Origin: Paralichthys olivaceus
Taxonomy: Eukaryota > Chordata > Actinopteri > Pleuronectiformes > Paralichthyidae
Length of the DNA: 64,000 nt
Direction of reading: 5' to 3'
NCBI RefSeq assembly: GCF_024713975.1
Contig: NC_091107.1
Coordinates: 17,971,501 to 18,035,500 of the forward strand
The notes below the pieces were generated by a model that worked only from the letters and a program-made list of their open reading frames with translations, did not search any database and was not told the DNA's origin. The position numbers were made by a program, and so were the translations under genes. Positions 34,914 to 47,700 of the stretch are shown here, one piece after another (the stretch's first letter is position 1; each line of letters begins with the position of its first letter).

Positions 34914-34919
34914 TTTATT
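34914..34919 (-). terminator. dhrs11: Candidate dhrs11 polyadenylation signal
   Basis: TTTATT on the + strand gives AATAAA on the - strand, about 860 bases after the dhrs11 stop. Cleavage 10-30 bases further would fall within roughly 100 bases of the convergent slc6 3' end. The 34920-35778 stretch would then be dhrs11 3' UTR; no coding exon is seen in it. Confidence 0.5.
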
Positions 34920-35778
34920 CCTTTAATGAGAAATTGAAAGGTACACATCTCAAGGGTATACATGTGCAATGAGTTAGCTTCCTCCCCTACATTAGTTGCC
35001 AGTGTTTACTTGTTAAAACTCCCCACAAATGAATCAAAAGTGCAGAACTGAAATTACACAGGCAAATAAAAAGGTGGATTGGAAACCCATGTACTCAACA
35101 GACATTGGCGTTGGTCTTTCCTGATTCCTTGTACAGCGCTGAACTGGATAGAAAGGTAAGTGAGTGTGTTTGTGAAAACATATGGTGACTACAGGTGGCA
35201 GGATGAAAGTCAGTTTATGGTTAGTTACAGGAGTACAGGAGATAGTATTGTCTATGTTTAGTGAGTATGAGACCACATCTATTTATGATCAAAAGTTAAA
35301 ATACTTAAAAATAAAAATATTAATGGCAATTATATTTAAACTTAAACTCTTTCCATTTAATTTCAAAAAGATATGTCATATGACCTACAAAACAAAAACA
35401 TGTGCAATCAATGGCATAGTCTTCCCTCTGAAGTGATGGTCACGCAGATGACCTTGTAGCACAGCAGCAGCACTCTCCGTTGTCATTTGTTCCTGCTGTA
35501 GTCTGGAGTCAGCTCGGTTCAGGACCGGGCTCCGCAATTCACAAACACCAGGTTGCTGCGTTCAGTAGTATTTTCGTAGTGGTTTGCAAAGTCTACGCCC
35601 TTCATTTCCTCACACAGCCTCCTTAAGGCTCCAGTCCTCCACCACCACATCCCAGCAGATCCAAAACAGCTGTAGTTGATTTGTTTTATCCCCCCTCCCT
35701 CCCTTGCCCAGCAGAGGTCGCTAATGAGTCACGATGGCTGCTGGGTATCTGCTCCTCCTGCAGCTTCCTGTTTGACTG

Positions 35779-38700
35779 CTACGACACCTGTTCGACCGGC
35801 CTCATCTGCATGTCTCCAATCTAATGACAAGAACAAGGGGGATCAGTATTGACGCCGAACTGTGAACTTGATAAAAAGCGAGAGAGAGAAGGAGATACCT
35901 GGACGTGAGGAGGGGCACTGAGGACAAATGTGACTGCGCTGGCTATGTCTTCTGCTTTCAAACACTGAGAAGGGAAGACAAGAAGTATTATTGATGCTGC
36001 AGCGCTCCGGTTATTTTCACTTTATTGAAGTACATCTGTTGTCTCTTACTTTGATACTCTCGTACACTGCAGCTGCTTTCTCTGGATCACTGTTGTGGTG
36101 CCGGAAGGCAAACTCAGTCTCCACTATTCCAGGAGATATACACTGTAGAGGAGGTAAATGCACGAGAAATGAAACGACTGTCGTCACATGCATGCGCAGA
36201 CGGTCAAGTTTGTCCTGAGGAATTTAAGAAATCCAGTGAGGAGATAAGGATCTGCACACTGGTGGTGACAACTAACTTACTGTGGCTCTGATGTGTGTAT
36301 TTGCTCCTCTGAGCTCTTGTCGTATCCCCTCAGTCAGAGCAGTCACAGCATATTTAGTAGCACTGTAGAAATGCACGTCAGCACTTGGCACCACTCGGTG
36401 TCCGCTCATACTTGACAGAAAAGATGGAGATGTTTTAATCAGAAACATTTGATTCAAGTACGAATTAAATGAATGAATCTTTGAACTCTACAGCCTCTGA
36501 TATACTTTTCATGTTATTTTAAATTCCTCTTGTTGCTCACTTAGCCGACAAGCCGAGTCTATTTAAGAGTTGAATATTAATAAAGTGTCTGTATCTTTCC
36601 ACAAACAGAACAGACAGTTGAATCAATTAATGATTTATACTAAATATATTTGTGTTAAACAACATAAACATTACGATAATAAAAGAAGTCAATATTAGCT
36701 GACTTCCACCACCAGGGGTCAGGTGGGGCTCACAGTTGGCTGGTTCAGTGTGTAGAATTTAGTGATGTTTAGTTGTGAAGTTGCATGTTGCGGCTGAACA
36801 CCCCTCACCTCAAAGTGAAGTGAAAAAAATCACTAGGATAATCTTATATTCAATAGTTCCCTTTCAACCCAATCTTACACAAAGAAGCTTTCACTGATTA
36901 AAATCCCCCTGAACAAACTGGCAGAGGAATTTCCATATTAATCTTTACATTCCTGAGATTCAAAGATGGTCTGCATATCTTACCTGTTAATATTAATGAT
37001 GTGGCCATCGTCCACATTCCTCTCCTTCATTGATTTGTAAGCCTCACGGGTGCAGATAGACAAGGCTAAGACATTCACCTGCACAGAAGGCGAAGACAGA
37101 AACTTCATACATCTATCAATTGGACAATCCTATGGTACTGTTAATTCTTTTTTGAATGTCATGTTATAACACTTGCAGTGTGGCTGAGTGTTGTTCACTA
37201 GGTCAGTGTGTTAGCCCATCTGAACCTGCTGTTCATGTCCAGGTTGTGGCCTCTAATCTGCTCTTGTAGTGATACTCATAGACAGTAGGTTTAAAGCCAA
37301 CATGGTGGCAAGATAGGGAGTTGTCTAAACAAGGTCAGCGTACAGATTAAACGCAAGCTAAAAATACACTGCAGTACACATTCATGTGGGCTGCCATGAC
37401 AACAGATGGACGAGCGTTACAAATGCAGGACTCTGGAGACAGAGGCTTTAGAGTAGGGGGTCTTTGGTGGTCAAGAGCTCCATGAATCAGAAAGTAAAGT
37501 CCCAACAAGAGAAATTGGGCTTCTTTCAATAGTGGGCCTCTGCTCTGCCAGGGCCTCTACTGACTCTGCCTCTGTGAGGGGGGGGCATCAGGTTTAGTGT
37601 GTGTTTAAACTGTGTTTATTCTTAACTCTACAAACTCAAAAGTTCCCCTCACTCCACCAGAGTAAACATAAAAAAAATCAGCAAAACCAACACATCATTA
37701 TACCCATCACAAGTAAAAGGTTTCATTCCAGCTTGTTTCTGCCTTAGCATTAATATTTGTGTCTGTGATCAACCCACATCGATCATGTTCCTCCAGCCCT
37801 CTGTCTTTCCGCTGAGCAGCGGCTCACTGTGGGCCAGTCCAGCATTGTTGATGCATACGTCCACGCCTTTGTGCAGCGTCTTTATCGCTGAAAACATGGA
37901 CAGGATCTCCTCCTCGTTGGACAGGTCACACTTGTAGGGGATCAGTGTGCCACTGTAGCCTGCACTCTGACATTCTGCTGCCAGCTTCTGCAAAACACAA
38001 AATCAGACCCCAATTTAAACCCTGTATCACAGTAACAGAATAAATAAAAATGTTTTGAAAAATTGCCAGATATTGATTCACAAGACTGAGACACTGTTGA
38101 CTAAGGGCTAGAAATAATTAACCTGCAGCATCATAACTAAGATAAGAGTTCCACCCTGCGCCCTACTGACTCTGCCGCTGAGAAGGCAGAGAGAGCGTGC
38201 AGCCATAAGATCAACGCCACATCAGTAGAAGGGGGGATTCAGCACTAGGGTAGACAAAACCACACCTGCCTGATTATGTTTTTTTCCATGATAATAAAAA
38301 AGAATTTTAATTAAAATGTAATTTTCTAATAAAATCCAAATCATGACTTGATGAAGAGCTATGCACTGATGCCTCTTTCTTGAGGGCCGGGCAGGCTACG
38401 CTCCAAACAGGTCAGCTGGCTTTCCACCACTGTGAGGTTTGATACTAACTGACACAGATCAAGCCCCCTCCTTCGCTAGGCACAGCTGCATCGGTCACCT
38501 GATGTCTCATTCTGGGTGCTGGTCGGACAGCAGGGGCATAAGGGCGGGGCTGGTGGCAGACAGAGATGATGTGCAGCACTGTAATGCTCTGTGCGAGTGT
38601 GGAGCCGGGAGGATTACATTTCTAATGCTTGCATATTTGTTATCTTGGTCTTATTAGATACATGAGCATGCAGTTTCCTATAGATATATCCAGTTTGATA

Positions 38701-41700
38701 ACATCTTTAGCTGCTTTCAGACATGCACTGAACTCTGGAAAATCTGTGGACAATCTCCAGAGGGGCAGTATGTGAGAACGCAGAGCGAGAGGCTCCAGAC
38801 CTTCTCTGGAGTTTCTTTGGCCAGCCCCCTAGTAAAACTCCAGAGAATGTCCGAATGAGCCCATGTGATAACACAGCAGGAGATCCTCCAAATGATTTAC
38901 GACAGAGTGGGCATGATGATGCCATTTCTAACACACAACTGACGCAAAAATGAAAAAGCAGGGCCATACAATTTAAATGTTTGCTAAAGAAACACGCGTG
39001 ATCTCTGCAGCAGAATTTATGTTACATCCTAGTCATTTAACACTATTAGTTATATAACAATGATGATATGGTTTTCATTTTCTACACAACTGAATTTAAA
39101 CATTTACACTTGTTTTCATGAAGTTTGCATCCATACTTCTGTCAACACAGAAGTATGGGATTTTGTGTTAAATGTCTGACACGTGGAGATCGCTGCTAAA
39201 GTCACAGATCGCAGCAGCCACTGCAGCAGCTCCTTGAAGAAACTAAGTTTACTTGTGAAGCCTGCTTTTATAATCAGGATAAAATTGGATAAAGGGATCA
39301 CTCTGGCTGTTTTCTAACAGAAGGCATAATAGAGTTGATGCACCTTATCTCACACTTAGGAGTGTGTAGATTCCCCTGCTCTTCCTCTAAACCGTTTAAC
39401 TCGGATTATCCAGAGGGGAGGCATTACCCGAATAAATCTGTCAAAATACTACTGAAAACACACTCATCTGTAAAGACTAAAACTTACTCTTTTGACCACA
39501 TTGTAGAAAGGTGAAGTTGTGAGTGGTGCAGTTCAGCTGCAGTAACGCCTCTAATGCAAATGATCGAGTTGTCTTTAGACTCTGGCTCTTACATACACAC
39601 TTGTCTGGAGGGACAGGCTTTCAGGCGGGAAGGAGATCTCAGGCTCATGAGTGGAGAGGCTCTTTATTCAGAAAGGAGGTTAACGTAAAGGGGAAGCAAG
39701 GCCCATCTTTTGTTGCTGGGAGAGAATTACGCTTAAGTGGGAGCTGCAGAGCAAACAGGCTGTGATCTTGGTCCAACTACAGGAAGTATCAGGCTGTGAA
39801 TGTGTGTAGATGTGTGTGAGAGAGTGTGTGCTCTGGCACCAGCTGTACTGCTGTGGTCAGTTCCAACCCTCAGACATGGACATGCAGTCCCACAGATAAA
39901 CAACCACTCTGAAAAGAGCAGCAATTGCATTGTTGGCAAATTGATTCTATGTCCGACTCATTCAAAACACTCAAAACTAAAACCAAATATCAAAAAGGTT
40001 CCTATGTTCAGCACCTTTAAAAGTGCCTAAAAACACGTTTGACAACCACAAATAATGTCTCAAAGACACACACAGCAATGCGGCTAAAGGAGACTTGCAA
40101 AATAAACTGATGCTATGTTTGTGGGCAGGGTGAGCTGAAGGTGAGCTGAAGGTGAGCTGAAGGTGCACTTCTGAATCAATCATATGCAACATTGGAATCC
40201 AATAAAACCAAAATAGATGCAACTAATGGCGTTATGCAGCCATTTTCCTCTGAAAGCAGCATTCACGTTCTGAACTATCTTGTGTCTACATTTCTCCTCA
40301 TTAAAAACATTTTACATTCAAAAACCTATTTTAACATCAACTGTATTATCTCTTACTTTCATACGGCCTTGTGTGGTCTTACAGATACACAGAGCTCAAA
40401 CAAAAATCTCTATTTGGAATTACTCAGACAGTCTTGATGGTCTTATCAAGAGAGTCTTATCGAGTGTTGAAACACAAAAACTCTTACAGCTCAGAAGACA
40501 AATAGTGTTACAACATAAAGCCTGTACATGTCACAGTAATGGGTGTACATATACCCACACAGCACTCAGTCACGTGTACAAAATCTAACCGCTGCAGGAG
40601 GACTGTTATATAAGGTATACAATGCAAGGGACATCACTATCCCGTGCCATGTTCAATCATTCACCCATTCACTTGGAACTGGTGTAAATGCACCAGCAAA
40701 ACAACTCACTGGAGAGGAGGGAAGAGATAAAAATAAATGATGCCAAAGTGCTGAGGGCAGACAGAGCTTCATGAGAGGAGCCGATCGATAGCACAAGGCA
40801 ACAGCTATTAGCAGAGAAATTATATTTGTCTCAGGTTGACTGTGGAGTTCTTCCACACAGCAGTGGGTTTGTGTAAAAGGAAGCTGTCTCCTCTTATTCT
40901 CTGAAAAGACTGGTGGGTGTGTGGTTAAAAAAAAGTATCAAAAGATGTAAATCAGCCACTAACCCCTCCCCTCTTCATCCTTCCTGTCCTGTCTCTTAAG
41001 TACCTGTGACACACAAAACAGTTCTTCCTGTCATAATGAATTTTCATCCTCATTACCGAGACTGTTGTCCAGCGATCACACAAAGTGTGGAAAAGGAGGG
41101 AGGAAATGGGGGAGGATGGGAAGGGGTTGCAGCCAAAATAGTGAAAAGGAGAGAGAGAGAAAATAAAAGCATACATACAGCATTAAAAACTGACCCAAAT
41201 GCATCATTCTGATTTCAGTAGGATTTTTGTGGGAGAATGATAACACAGGACGGTCTTACGAGTACAGCTTCATGGAAAAATCCACCCGATAGATGTGACT
41301 AATTTAGTGCCAGTATTTAATTAAATTACCCTCCTTGTGTTTTTTTTCCTCCTGAGAACAGGGTGTCTGAGGAACACATCCAGTTGTGATGCTTTATTCG
41401 TCTCACTCATTATCCAGCTAAACTACTTCTGTGACAATAAAAAAAAAAACTCTTTCCAAGTTTTTGATCAGTCATGCTGAGTGCGGGGGTCAAAGGTGAC
41501 AACAGGCTGATTGCAGCAGGGTAGAAGGGACGGTTTTGCAATTATCTTGTCTTCGTAAAATGAAAGACGGCCACTGAAAAAGGTCTAAAGGTTGAACAGG
41601 GAGGTTTTACAGCATTTCTGACAGGGTAATCTAATCAAGTCAGGGCGATAAGAAAAATTATTACACTCTTTGTTAGAAACTACACTCATTGACAGACTTA

Positions 41701-44700
41701 CGCTTTTCTGTAGAGTTCCAGGCATTGTATAAACATGGGTCAGTTTGGAAAACCTATATCAGCACTCTGAAATAATGTCACAAGTATCAGCAACTGTGCA
41801 GGCATAAATAAGATTAAATCCTAACCTAACACAGTGCTGCTGGGTGATGAGTCAACGACAGCAGATGTTTGGTATGAGTATCTGGTTTAAATGAGAAGGC
41901 TTTTATAACCCTGACAGAGTAGACAGAGAGCAGGCAGCCAGGTGCTGTGTAACAGACTGGTGTAACCAGTGTGGTTGGATTTTTTTCCTCTAAACAAAGT
42001 GATCCAATCCTGGAAGAGGCCAAGGCAGATATTAATTCAAAATAAGAGAAGAAACTGTGAAAGGATGACATTTATACAGAGAGCAGCCTTTATTCCTGGA
42101 TTCACATGGCTGTCAGATGATAAAAAAAAAAAAAAAAGACTAAATTTCTTTTGTTTGTAGTTGAAACATGCTGAGGGATGAAGTTTCCCTCTTGACGAAT
42201 GACGTGCCTCCTCTCTCTCATGTGAGATTTTTTTTTCTGCCCCTGATGCTGGCGATCGGTACAATAAGCCCAAGGCCGACTCTGATACAGCATTGTAATG
42301 CATGCTGCGTTTGTGATAACTTAAACCCTGAGCAGACAACAAAAACAGACATGGGAGAGAGGCATGGAGACAGTGGTGATCTGACATAGTCCAAAAATTA
42401 AACCCTTTCAATCCGGGCCAGCCTGGGTTGGGCCAACAGAGTGTGAGTTTAGAGTGGCCATACAATGTTTCCAATATCAAACAAACACCCAGCAACAAAT
42501 CCAATTTGGCTGATGTCAAGGCCAAAAACTATAAAATTAGCATTCTCTCTTGCCAGCCCCCACAATGCCAAATGGTAATATTGAACCTGGTGAACTCAAG
42601 TTGTCTTTGTGCTGTAGAATTGTACAATCCTTTCTTTCTCACTCTGCTGCTGCTGCTACAACATACACCCAACAACAAACGAAACATGCTTTGCTCTGAC
42701 AACAGCCTCAGGTCTTTGTGGAATCAACCTTCTGATGTTTGATGAGAACATTAACTGGAGCTCCTGAGCTGCATCTGCATCACTGTATGCACTACACTGC
42801 TGCCACATATGGTAACTGCATTCTAATTGGATGAATAAGCACATTACAAGTGCCAGCCTGCTGCGATGGTTGCACATAGCAGTTACATGACATCTTCTTC
42901 CATTGTACATTAGGCCTCCCTCAAATACATACACACACACTACCACACTACCTATCAGAGCAGGAGGCCTGGAGAGTGGATGTCAATGCCAGTAAATGTC
43001 AGGCACAGAGAGAACAGCACTGTGGTGGTGCAGGGAGAGTGGCTCATAGGGGTCACCGAGCCGTCTAGACAAATCAGGCTGGTAAATGTGTTAAGACCCA
43101 GGTGATCCAGCATAATGAGTGATTAAAAATACCCCAGACTTTGTAATTTATTGTGAGCACTGAAAAATGTAACAGATTTAAATGTTTTTATTTTATTTAT
43201 ATGCAGTACTGGTTACAATGTAGTGCCAGATTTTGAGTTGAGACTACAAACACATAAAATCTTAATATCTGATTCCAGAGGCACTTACATGGTGTATTAA
43301 TCCATTAGTCTGATCTATGGTACTTACTCATTCAGGTGTACTAAAGCAAAAAGCCTGCTGATATGTGAAGGTGAAGATTCATTTTAAATTGCAAATGTAC
43401 TGTTGAGGTTGGTCTTGTGGATGGTAAAATAAACTGGCATCAGCAATAGCATCACCGTCTCATAAATCTGTGCTATACTTTTTGAATTATATCGATAATT
43501 CACACACCATTTATTTAATTAATTAATAAAGAATGCACTCAACATGTCTGTCAGACACAAAGGATAGAAACAGTGTGATTCGTGTAGGTGCAGTATAACA
43601 ATATAACAATTGTTGACAAGGGCACTCCACAGGACAGGATTTAATTTGAGGCTCAAGGGCTATTATACTATTACTATTCTATTAATCTTTGATCAATAAC
43701 TTGATGCACATTCCTAAATAAATTCATACTTCAGGGCTCTTATCACATGGGACAATGACTGAAAAGGCAAACACAGCAACTACTCCTGGGGGAGCTGGTT
43801 ATGGAGCCTGTGTGTAGGTGAAAGCAATTCGAGGGTTTCAGTATACTCTGTGGGACGGCTCGTGTTCAGATGGCCAAAAACGTTTATCGCGTTTCCCCTC
43901 TTTGTCAGCACGGGTCACCCGCATAACCCGCATCGGATATTTCTCTCCAGCTTAAGAAATCTGAACTGCTTCCATATCACTGATGCTGTGTGACCTATCT
44001 GACTGAATTTCATTGTCAGCTAATTGCCTCTGCTTACGCTTTCTCATGTTATACGTGGTAGGTTTGTAAGCCTACATGCTGTCGCTTAATAGTAAAAAGT
44101 GATTGTGAGGGTTGAGGTAAAACCAGAAGACATACATTTATTGAAATGTATTTATATGATTATCACTTTTAATATTTTATTTGTGATTTATTATAAGGAT
44201 CTCCTCATTACCTACGCCCTTCTTCTACATAACTGTATGTCATTAATAAATTCACATTCTGCACTGCTGCTTTGGCAGGATTCATACATGAGTAATGTTG
44301 TTGTTAGTTGTGTTGGTGTGAACGTTGCTTCTCTTGGGAGCAGAATCCATGGACACATGATGGATTATCAGTTAGAGCCTCTGTCAGCTCACAGCTCAGT
44401 GGAAAAGCTTTCTGCATGGGTAAGATAGAAGCATGAGAGCTGAAGAGGCCATGAGGTAACTCACTGAGTTCAGGAGAGAATTGTCATGGGAAGTAAAATA
44501 ACTGCACAGGAGCAGACAGCAATGCTGAGACATCAAATTGAACAATCTTAAAACCTAGTGATTGGGCTATTCATAGAGACTATGTGTAATACGCTATATA
44601 TGATTTTGCAGTGCTTACATAGTTTTGGAGATATGCTTAAATAACTCCCTAACTTTGGATTTACAGATCATACATATCAATACATTTTAATGATTTAAAG

Positions 44701-47700
44701 GAAATAAACAGATACAAATATAAGAAGAAGAATCAGGGCACAAAGTGATGCAAAGGGAATGAGACAAAGAGAGTAAAGCTGTCTGACCTGACCCACTTCA
44801 AATCCTTTCTGGAGTGAAATCTACTCAACGTGTACAGACACAACCCAGAAGAGGCGGCAGAGACAGCCTCGGGTTTAGAGACAGAGGGGAGCTGACTGAC
44901 TTTTGTTGTGTCGCCTCAGCTTTTGAAGCATGACTGAGCATTTCTCTGCTCCTTCAGAATGGGCACCAAATCAAAGCTGGTCGGCCGTGGTCTGAAATTG
45001 ACCTCCTGGCTCACCTGCCGAAGTTCTTTGAGTTTTAATTTAGGATTTACTCGCTCAAAGAAAACATGCTTGGACTGGCTAAGAAGTGTAGAGGATTCGG
45101 CTTTATGCAGAGCTGTATTCACAGGCAGCCAATCAGGAGCCTGTTAGATAGGGCCTATTAGTCCACTAGAATAATGTGTTGGTCAATTGTGTCAAAGTCT
45201 TTTAACAAGCAGACAGAGACTATATCCATGCTAATGTGTATAAGTTTAAAAATAAGTTTTAATACTCAATTAAAATTTGTACAGAGGTGCATTTTAGCTC
45301 ACAGAAATAATCTCCATCCATATAAACAACTAAATATGCAACTCACATGACCATTCACATATACACTGGGCCAGAGTGCACATAAAACAGGAAGCAGATT
45401 GTCTATTTGTCACTTAGTTACAGAAAATACTATGAACGGCACTTGTGAAATGTAAGTCCAAGGATTTCTTCTCTTGGACTGATAATGAGGGGGAACTGTT
45501 ACTGACACAAAGCGTTTACAATGTTTCGCCTTCGCCACTGATAGTCGAGTCGTGACTTGATAAGAGCCGATCAGGAAGTGAGAGGGAATGAATGCATCCC
45601 TGAAGTTTTCAAACAGAAGTGAGGCCAGATGCCTTTCCAAAAGTCTCTGTTTGAGGTGGAGGAAAGCGCTGGAGTAGTGCCGATTCCACACATAAATGTA
45701 GCAAAAGAGATGTGTTTCAAAACCATAGAAGTATAGGTCAATATGAGGGCTGAGACATACTGATTAAGCATTTTGAGGGTATAATTTAAAATAGAGGGGA
45801 AGCTTTGCAAATCTAAATCTGATCTAAAAAGGCCAATATCATCAGTCCCCTACTTAAGCCATTTTCAGACATGAACCTCGCAGAACGTCCACGCAATGGG
45901 GTCAGCACTTTCTCTGGAGTTTGCCTTTCACATATGAAGAACACAGCAGCAGGTTCTCAGGCCAAATGCTTTCACAACAACGCAGATCTCCAGAGCAATT
46001 ACATGAGGTGGAGCAGGATGAAACGTATACATTCTGAAAAACTGAAAGCTCTCAGATCTTGTAGTCTTTCCAACTTGACATCTTCATTGGACACTCACTC
46101 TGGCATTATCCAGAAGTTTTACTACGGGACTGGAGGAGAAACTCTGCAGCAACTGACTCAGATGTTTGCATTCTCACACACAGCCCCTGTAGATTATCCA
46201 GAGTTCAGTGCATGTCTGAAAGCAACTTTATACTCTTTGTATTCTCAGTATTCTTACTGCTTTTTTGAATGCTGATCAAAATAATGTAAAGTCTCTTGTC
46301 AATATCTTGCTAACACAAGCTCACTGTATGCCAACCACAAATCTTACAAACACGAAAAGGTAATTCTGTTAGCTAATTTTATCTGATCTAAAATTGTAGC
46401 AGCCACAGCTCTTACATTTTGACAGATGTCTGTACTGTGCGTAGCATCAAAGCACCCAGGATTTCACTGTATCAATTTGAAATGGACTTGCAGTACAAAC
46501 AGATCTGTTATCTAGATGGCAATGCCGTTTCTGCATTCAGCCTGGGCTTAAACAACCAGACCACAGAGAAATCCTACACAGTACACATGATAAATTATAT
46601 CATTAACCAGTAAAAAAAACTTCTCTGGTTTTGTGGCCCTTCCTTCAGGCCCTGATAAAAAGCCATGTTCATTGATTTGTGACTTGTTTCAAACATAGAT
46701 AAGCAAATCAACTTTTTAAGCAGAGACTGTACTGGTACAGAAATTTCCAGCCAAATGTTGTAAATAAAAACCAGTATAAAGAAGTTTTAAACCAAGTATT
46801 TTTGTCTTTTAAAAAATACATTATTACTTTTGCCAAGGTTATGTGAAAACCAGATCTACGTGCTGTCACATAAATCTGGTTGTTGGTTTGTTTAATTGTC
46901 AGCAGGAACGAAAGTACTAAAGCAATTTGCACCAAACTTGGTGAAGGGTTGTTGCAGGGTGAAGAGCCCTTCACATTTGTGTGCAGATCCAGAGGCTGCC
47001 TCTAATCTCTGGGACATTTTACCTATTCATATTAGAACTGTTTAGACCCTAGTAACATTTATATCACTGCTTAAGACCCACCTCCTCTCACTGGCTTTCA
47101 ATTCAAGTGGAGCTTGAAACCTTGATTTCATCTGCTGTTGTGCAATATCTTAATTCTCAAACATTTATTATGTTTTATTGCTTTTTTATTTTCTCCACTG
47201 ATTCTGTTTTTTATAGATACTTTTATTTTAATTTCATATTTTAAACCTGTTCAGCCCTTTGGTCAAATGTGGTTGTGCCATATAAATAAACTTGGTCTTT
47301 AATTTAAGGGACAGGAATTTTTAAGTAATTTTACTTAACAAGGCAAGATAAGGCCTTTTTTTGTGCAACTTCTCAGTAAACAATGTTAGGATCTTGTTGT
47401 AAAAGAATCTAATAGTCAAGATTATCTGGATGAGGTGGAGGGATAACCCCTACTGAGTGGCATTCTAGCTTAATTTGTGGAAATTAGCAACAAGAGTTCA
47501 TTCTCCCATAACTGTGTATTTACTACTGCATCATATTGTGCTCGGTAAGCAGGTACATCAAAACCACAGATGTGGGCTATATGGGCTGGAGGGCCTTAGA
47601 GGTCTATTCGGTCAGTAACTAGGTGTCCTCTTCTTCCTCTGAGTCAGATGTGAGCTCAGACAAGCCTTCTAATATGACAGCAGTATCACAAACAACATGC

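Noticed and set aside
42037-42525. 162-codon - strand frame in dhrs11 intron 1
   Set aside because: It includes a long phenylalanine run from a poly-A tract, has no recognisable domain and no supporting splice structure.
45871-46275. 134-codon + strand frame
   Set aside because: It coincides with MITE copy B, including its terminal arm, so it is not a gene.
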